In this document: positions 49,601 to 64,000 of the stretch, piece after piece
Layout: every line of letters starts with the position of its first letter
Position numbering within the stretch: the stretch's first letter is position 1
NCBI RefSeq assembly: GCF_964204645.1
Contig: NC_134025.1
Span: 26,258,001-26,322,000, forward strand
Source of the DNA: Tubulanus polymorphus
Taxonomy: Eukaryota > Nemertea > Palaeonemertea > Tubulaniformes > Tubulanidae
DNA length: 64,000 nt
Direction of reading: 5' to 3'
Made by a program: the position numbers and the translations under genes
Notes under the pieces: model-generated
What the model saw: only the letters and a program-made list of their open reading frames with translations
Told to the model about the DNA's origin: nothing
The model's database searches: none

Positions 49601-50711
49601 GCTTTCCTTGTAAGATTAAAGCTTCGGATACATTAACGCGATAATACATGGATGTCCGCAACCGGAGAATTTATGTATGCCGTATCAAATACCGAAAATG
49701 AAGTCAAGGAATGGATCGAGTTGCCATGGATTAGCATCCAGAATCTAATATAAAATTTGAATGATAGCACGATTAAGCTTTCACGAAACTGTGTAGTCAC
49801 TCAAGTTGAATCCTCTTTCAAAACCAAAATTGTAAATTTCAAATACGATAGAAAGGTATGACGAAAATTAATAAAGAGAAATATTTTCAGTCTACTACAA
49901 CGCTTCGAATCGATGTTTACAGCGCTGCAGTTTCCACGATGAAGTATATCCAAAAGTGACTCCTTTAGATAACGAGGTAGTGGTGAATCATTTGTTAGCG
50001 CTTTGCGAAGGAAACACACGGTTTTCATATTTTCAACTGTCTGCTAGATAAGTCATAAAACTTGACCGTTTTCTATACATTGACTCAGGAAATATGATTC
50101 ATTGATATGGTGAAAAGTGATGATAGGTGAAAACATTGTACCATTTAAAGAAAAGTTTAGATTTAAGGTGTGTATATGTGGAATGAAACACAACCGAGAT
50201 GTACGAGATACAATTTATGATGCATTTATCTAACAGATGAATAAAAACACTTGTCAAATGTCCCTGACAAAACGTAAATACAGAAATCGCCTAACTGAAG
50301 TCTCACGTGATGATTAGAAATCAGTGCCAAGAATTAAGAAAATTACAATATCTCGATACATTTGATCGTGCAAGATGGACACATTGGTTGGAACATAACG
50401 TACCCCTTTTCGTAGTTGTCCTTTTTTGTGACCAATAAAAACACCGAACACCAAACCACGGAATAGATGCAAGTCAGAACGTTTACATAAGTTGTATATC
50501 CACAGGTTTTGAATTCGCCCCACTCTGGTTTTAGCATCGTCCCATTTGGTCCACCGGTTTCTATTTCAGCTGAACCATATAGTAAACAATTGTCATTGAA
50601 ATCTTTGGTCGTAGTCGCCATTGGAACGCAAACAAGCAGACTAAAAACAAAGGTGGCCACATACAAAATCACTTGCACCCAGCGCAATGTCACTTGCGCA
50701 CGTGTGGCCAT
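16164..50711 (-). CDS. TMEM179-like four-pass membrane protein, four exons with a 31-kb first intron
   Basis: Exons: 50404-50711, 19214-19345, 16836-16920, 16164-16646. Phases join as GG|G, GG|A and 0, giving 335 residues. Features matching the TMEM179 family: TM1 followed by the loop motif DFNDNCLLYG; TM2 (VNVLTCIYSVVWCSVFLLV); TM3 running into SLGLRKWCQAL, then a loop with a second Cys (TCEA) and an NGS glycosylation sequon; TM4 (FYILLTISEISSWLV). Vertebrate TMEM179 has the same order (CLLF motif, WC after TM3, SCEE, FY before TM4) and about 230 residues; its molecular role is poorly known. Here the cytosolic tail is extended to about 135 residues and contains a Gln/His-rich stretch. A start at 50744 would add 11 residues but has a weak context directly after an in-frame TGA. 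The Met at 50711 (GAAATGG) is preferred. The assignment rests on motif order recognised from memory. Confidence 0.8.
16836..16920 (-). CDS. TMEM179-like exon 3 (second extracellular loop and start of TM4)
   Basis: An 85-nt exon, acceptor cttcag and donor gtacg. After completing the Gly codon it reads FTCEATQYLRWPGNVNGSRF and then YILLTISE. It carries the Cys expected to pair with the loop Cys of exon 2 and an N-glycosylation sequon (NGS). It ends in phase 0. Confidence 0.8.
16921..19213 (-). other. TMEM179-like intron 2
   Basis: A 2.3-kb intron between exons 19214-19345 and 16836-16920. It contains short open frames only, with no recognisable coding, RNA or mobile sequence. Intron 3 (16647-16835) is 189 nt. 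Confidence 0.65.
19214..19345 (-). CDS. TMEM179-like exon 2 (TM3)
   Basis: Acceptor cttttcag and donor gtgaga flank 132 nt. The exon reads KADKIIFPTLLFN through the third membrane helix to LRKWCQALETNKGG. It begins with the third base of a Gly codon, matching the end of exon 1, and ends phase 2, matching exon 3. The WC pair just after TM3 is a family hallmark. Confidence 0.82.
19346..38984 (-). other. TMEM179-like intron 1, 3' portion: no gene seen
   Basis: About 19.6 kb with stops in all frames, no open frame above 100 codons and no family similarity that I can recognise. The one standout structure is the hairpin at 32712-32763. A T-loop-like GGGGTTCGAATC on the minus strand near 29.82 kb lacks the pairing of a tRNA. 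Regulatory elements for the TMEM179-like gene may lie here, but nothing in the sequence shows them directly. Confidence 0.6.
32712..32763. repeat. Strong 52-nt hairpin (22-position stem, 8-nt loop)
   Basis: Arms 32712-32733 and 32742-32763 pair at 20 Watson-Crick positions plus one G-T, with a single C-T mismatch, around the loop AAATATCC. The core of each arm is ACAGAGTCAT / ATGACTCTGT. It lies in the large TMEM179-like intron. It is shorter than a usual animal microRNA precursor, so a miniature mobile-element remnant or another small structured RNA are equally open. Confidence 0.7.
38985..38989. other. Target-site duplication, left copy (GGGTG)
   Basis: GGGTG immediately precedes the left LTR and is repeated immediately after the right LTR. 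This is the 5-bp duplication expected for a BEL/Pao integrase. Confidence 0.9.
38990..39183 (-). repeat. 3' LTR of the BEL/Pao element
   Basis: 194 bp, TGTCGTG...GAAACA on the plus strand, identical by reading to the copy 6,222 bp to the right. On the element's strand it carries an AATAAA signal and a TATA-like AT run. It directly follows the purine run GGGAG, the likely plus-strand primer. Confidence 0.95.
39184..39864 (-). other. BEL/Pao 3' internal non-coding segment
   Basis: The stretch between the gag-pol stop and the 3' LTR has no open frame of note. It contains four near-tandem copies of a TTGACATTAAAC-like unit with about 12-13-nt period at 39374-39424, with GACGTTAA and GACATTGC variants. 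It ends with the short purine run next to the LTR. Confidence 0.7.
39865..45192 (-). CDS. BEL/Pao gag-pol polyprotein, about 1,775 residues, intact
   Basis: A single open frame with the first ATG at 45192, overlapping the primer site; GTG at 45201 is in frame but less likely. Approximate landmarks: gag-like region 1-335; three Cys/His zinc-knuckle-like clusters about 345-406 (CAFCKGPH, CYNCFGNH, CKVCKGKHH); aspartic protease with FDEGAQCSF near 450; reverse transcriptase about 690-900 with TSDIEKAF and the catalytic YVDN; RNase H with FADAS near 1,030 and WSDS near 1,105; Pao segment around SLFDPLGLLSP; H2C2 integrase zinc motif near 1,380-1,410; integrase core with GVDF, SDNGS and FYERLVG; and a C-terminal DUF5641-like domain. 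The protease shows DEG instead of DSG/DTG, and the RT shows YVDN instead of YVDD. Both are variants I associate with this family, not evidence of decay. No stop or frameshift was seen. Confidence 0.95.
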   Translation of the reverse strand: MGSEGRLTAIRRAQRGQMTKIFGKTEEKLAEILLVDESSRTLETVQPFSTLIDALFTKFEYLRQLDQQLMDEIVDETELTNTIVESDDYLTEIQIKLGRFKLNLDNLLAKIPKPQSLNESVSTINRSSTTSTGSKKVNLPKLALPNFDGDILKWSTFYDNFISAVDSDPHLDDIQKFQYLVAQLTDEAARTIEGLQITSANYKEALTILVERYGQPHKIVNAYIRALLDLQPPQDHESLREFYDSLETYIRGLRALGKSEDAFGDILVPVVFDKLPSPVKTQISREHGDRAWTLKELRDAIRKEIQATQAGASCVNFDNEKLSALHISTKTRKNPASKNNSCAFCKGPHTAFSCDIIVNPKKRQDIIKANRKCYNCFGNHMVTACQSKYRCKVCKGKHHTAIHIDRNTDTHIESKNIHVNIAPTSSPVLLKSAIGQINYGSNSTTVNILFDEGAQCSFITKKSVNELGVRLDKFEKQDVSISTFGDNSPGARTLRSIDLRLRTRKGEIGLRALVVPEICPPIQNNVKLAVTNHPYLRNLPLAPYVNTSNCEINLLIGADYYWSIVENEVVRGAGPTAVSSKLGFLLSGPINLNANTSVLHTTCLLNTIHSNDEFSKLSNYWDLEVIGIKETIKSETMNFETYRDNYLKRDTSGKYIANLPWKEDYPPLPTNFDICTARTRSMVKRLSPELRQTYNAIIAEQLSREFIEIVENDDKSQGHYIPHHSVKKESITTPIRIVYDCSCKQGDNPSLNDCLESGPSLINDLVQILIRFRTKNVAFTSDIEKAFLNVKLGENDRNFTKFLWLSDPTDPDSPFKVYRFKSVLFGSTSSPFILNSVVKTHLQSENTEISIDMQSNIYVDNVLSGSHNAKKAIEYFEEATNTMSRGGFILRSWATNDPELRSLIKQQAMGENNEIVNVVGLQWDTISDTLQFSKAIKDPAMCTQSVVSKREVVSVTASLFDPLGLLSPVHIQAKMFIQKLWQSKQTWDEPLSDELSSLWFEIHQQLYACQHTAIQRPYFGQPTSECELHIFADASPNAYGAVAYLKTDKSTSIIMAKSRVKPLKEVTIPRLELLAALIAARLAKFIRDAFDKSNLSLTKCVLWSDSQITIHWIRSEKKLPTFVENRVREIRSVKFDIINYCPTKDNPADLLTRGINTQDLDNSRLWWFGPTWLPNGDWPIDRLNNSTVLYCSVNNSESHSQQCAELASTNSISVLSTTATPSEPSGIQKVIDVEQFNSLNKLLRVTACVLRFISIMKKTCQPRHNHITVPEIRLARTTWVRSLQDDEFSNEIKCIQKGGRGTQLTKQLNLFTDKEGLIRCGGRFQNANLNYNAKYPILLPSKHPYTKLVISDAHKMVLHSGLQSTLCYIRQSYWIPRIRQIVSPIIRKCSVCIRHDGKSYRAPITPPLPACRLKEAPPFTITGVDFTGHLYYRTKHSKQNKAYICLFTCAVSRAIHLEIVTDLTPASFMRAFRRFASRRSLPSQLISDNGSTFLSAENDIKEIFKSTKVRNFLSNKLVTWTFIPKRAPWFGGFYERLVGITKNTLKKVVGRACITLDELSTLITEIEATINDRPLTYMTNDDDEIIPLTPSHLICGRMITLLPQPVVEENELIDPNFNLPSIGFSDANKRMKYLDSLFQDYWIRWRNEYLPTLRENHCQTLKRGGITENHVKIGDIVIVHDDSKKRIFWQLAIIEGLNKGNDGLVRSAVIRTKSGITNRPLKKLYPLEINSDSGEKMNDESSPLISNIQPPMKIKRNAALNARNKIKNWCDKLVD
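45191..45208 (-). promoter_or_regulatory. Primer-binding site, probably tRNA-His
   Basis: Three bases inside the 5' LTR, the element reads TGGTGCCGTGACCAGGAT. This is complementary to a tRNA 3' end ...GGTCACGGCACCA, which fits the acceptor stem of animal tRNA-His (GCCGTGA start). The polyprotein ATG lies inside its 3' edge. The tRNA identity is from memory of tRNA-His sequences. Confidence 0.75.
45212..45405 (-). repeat. 5' LTR of the BEL/Pao element
   Basis: Identical to the left copy. On the minus strand, a TATA-like AT run (complement of 45353-45363) is followed about 45 nt later by AATAAA (complement of 45303-45308), so promoter and polyadenylation signals sit close together in this short LTR. 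Confidence 0.95.
45406..45410. other. Target-site duplication, right copy (GGGTG)
   Basis: GGGTG directly follows the right LTR and matches the five bases before the left LTR. Confidence 0.9.
45411..50403 (-). other. TMEM179-like intron 1, 5' portion: no gene seen
   Basis: About 5 kb between the retrotransposon and exon 1. Only short open frames, no recognisable protein, RNA or further mobile element. Confidence 0.6.
50404..50711 (-). CDS. TMEM179-like exon 1 (TM1, first extracellular loop, TM2)
   Basis: Begins at the preferred Met (MATRAQVTLRWVQ) and encodes TM1, an extracellular loop with DFNDNCLLYG and a glycosylation sequon (NGT), then TM2. It ends ...NYEKG with two bases of a Gly codon before gtacgt. 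The neighbouring Met at 50744 is also open. The partner exon lies 31 kb away at 19345, across the BEL/Pao insertion. Confidence 0.82.
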
Positions 50712-50744
50712 TTCAGGATTATATTTCCCGCGCTTTAGCAACAT

Positions 50745-52217
50745 TCAGAAATTATTAAACGAAAAATACCGCTTCGTGAACAAGACACGCCCAAATGCCA
50801 TATCACATCCACCAGAGACGATAAAGGGATGACGGCCATGAAAGCACACTTGTGTATCCACTTTATTCGAACATTGTTTCTGGTGATTGACACCAGAACA
50901 ACGCCAACTTTACCACATGCCGGTAAACCGACTGTCCATGCAGAGTCGTAGTACTGCTCGCGTATGTTGTAATTGCGCGCATGGCGATTAGAAGCGTTGC
51001 TCGTCGATGGAAGCACCGCTCATGGAATGCGAATATCTAATAATTCCATTTCGCTTTGTATGTATTGATTCCCACGCGCACCTGCTATTGCAACCGTGCG
51101 ACGGCAAGGATAAACTCAGTTCCTCGAATGTGGATAAATACGCTACTACATCAACCACAGTAGTTTGTACTCTGTATCTCACAAGCGTATACCGCGCCGA
51201 ACCAGTCAATGCCACCCTTTCTACAAAAGCCAAGAAAATGTTAGATAAATATTGGTGTAAAGAGTTGTTTCATATTCCCAACACATTCTGAGAATTGTTC
51301 GCCATTCTACGTCATTAAAACATCCCCGCAATGCATATGATAGTCCCAATCTCCGCAATGCATTTAGTCATTGAATATACATGGAACATTCTTGCGATTC
51401 ATATGCCAAAACTAAGGGTGCGCATATTTGTTCTGCCAACGTTTGACTCGAAATTCCAACGTATGAACACGAACATGTGGCACACTTAAATTGTTACGTT
51501 CTGCGGCATTTCAGACGAATCTTTTTGGAAATAGTAAGAGGATCATTTTTTTGGGGAAAAAAGTAATCATTTTTGCAGAAGATGCCAAATCCAGCGATGG
51601 CATAAATACCATTTGCATACATCTCAATCCTTTCCGAACTCAACAAAATCGTGGCATATATACATACAATTTCTCAATGGCGCAATCCCTCGCATGGCAC
51701 GATTGGAAAACGTGTGAATTTGAGAAAGAAACGACTGAAATGATAGCATATATAACGAGTCACTGTCTAACTCAATTTACTTTTGTTGAATGCTCTTTAA
51801 ATCGATCTGGAAATAAGACATATTGGATGACTTTATTAATGAAAAATTACGGAACATCGCTTGAGAAGAGCAACCTCTGGAATTACCAAATTCAGAATAG
51901 GAAATCTGACATAATCGATAAGGGGAATCTATGCTTTTCTTGATTCAGTAATAATATTCGGCATATCGATTGACATGCAGATGTTACCATTTTTGCATAT
52001 GTGACAAGTTTTTCCCACAATGGAAGACTTCTTCGAGACAATCGTGATTTCATCGAATTTCATACATTTTGTTACATTCATTCTTTCATTTGTAAGGAGC
52101 CTGTCCTTTCCAATAGATAAGTGGGTGTCTAATCACTAAGACGTGTTGGTACGACGTTCATCAGACGTTCGTGCATCAGTTACATATGAGCAGAATTTCA
52201 AATAAGTCTCGGAGATC
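50745..52217. other. Divergent intergenic region between the TMEM179-like and TSR-cadherin genes
   Basis: The TMEM179-like gene starts leftward and the TSR-cadherin gene rightward, so the 1.5 kb between them should contain both promoters. I saw no confident core-promoter motif. A 150-codon plus-strand open frame at 51491-51943 has no recognisable similarity and is treated as chance. A short direct repeat (CCGCAATGCAT) occurs twice near 51330-51365. Confidence 0.5.
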
Positions 52218-63987
<11,770 letters not shown>

Positions 63988-64000
63988 GTACGTACATCCT

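Noticed and set aside
51491-51943. 150-codon plus-strand open frame upstream of the TSR-cadherin gene
   Set aside because: No signal peptide, domain or cysteine pattern and no splice link to exon 1; composition resembles the surrounding AT-rich DNA.

Overview
The window is animal nuclear DNA, almost certainly from an invertebrate. It has spliced genes with GT-AG introns, AT-rich non-coding DNA, a BEL/Pao LTR retrotransposon, and metazoan protein families (anoctamin, a TMEM179-like tetraspan protein, thrombospondin type-1 repeats, cadherin repeats). I cannot name the species from sequence alone; a marine lophotrochozoan-type genome would fit but is a guess. Exons were assigned by joining reading frames across splice sites and checking that intron phases agree.

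Left part (1-13202, minus strand): the 5' two-thirds of an anoctamin/TMEM16 gene. Nineteen constitutive coding exons lead to a tandem set of three interchangeable exons (52, 55 and 55 nt). These encode alternative versions of the extracellular TM5-TM6 loop at the pore mouth. The gene runs off the left edge. This is the most interesting novelty candidate in the window.

Middle (16164-50711, minus strand): a four-exon TMEM179-like gene. Its last three exons lie at 16.2-19.3 kb and its first exon at 50.4-50.7 kb, so intron 1 spans about 31 kb and accounts for the long apparent gene desert. Inside that intron, in the same orientation as the host gene, sits a complete, young BEL/Pao element (38990-45405) with identical 194-bp LTRs, a 5-bp target-site duplication, a tRNA-His-like primer site and one open gag-pol frame of about 1,775 codons. 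The rest of the intron shows no genes; one strong 22-position hairpin stands out near 32.7 kb.

Right part (52218-63987, plus strand): the 5' part of a large secreted or cell-surface protein gene. It encodes a signal peptide, eight thrombospondin type-1 repeats, an EGF-like/Cys-rich segment, then at least 17 cadherin repeats, mostly encoded as exon pairs. I recognised 36 exons; the gene runs off the right edge. One cadherin exon near 56.7 kb appears to carry a single-base deletion, and one intron holds about 245 bp of pure (TA)n starting nine bases after the splice donor. The TMEM179-like and TSR-cadherin genes are divergently arranged across about 1.5 kb.
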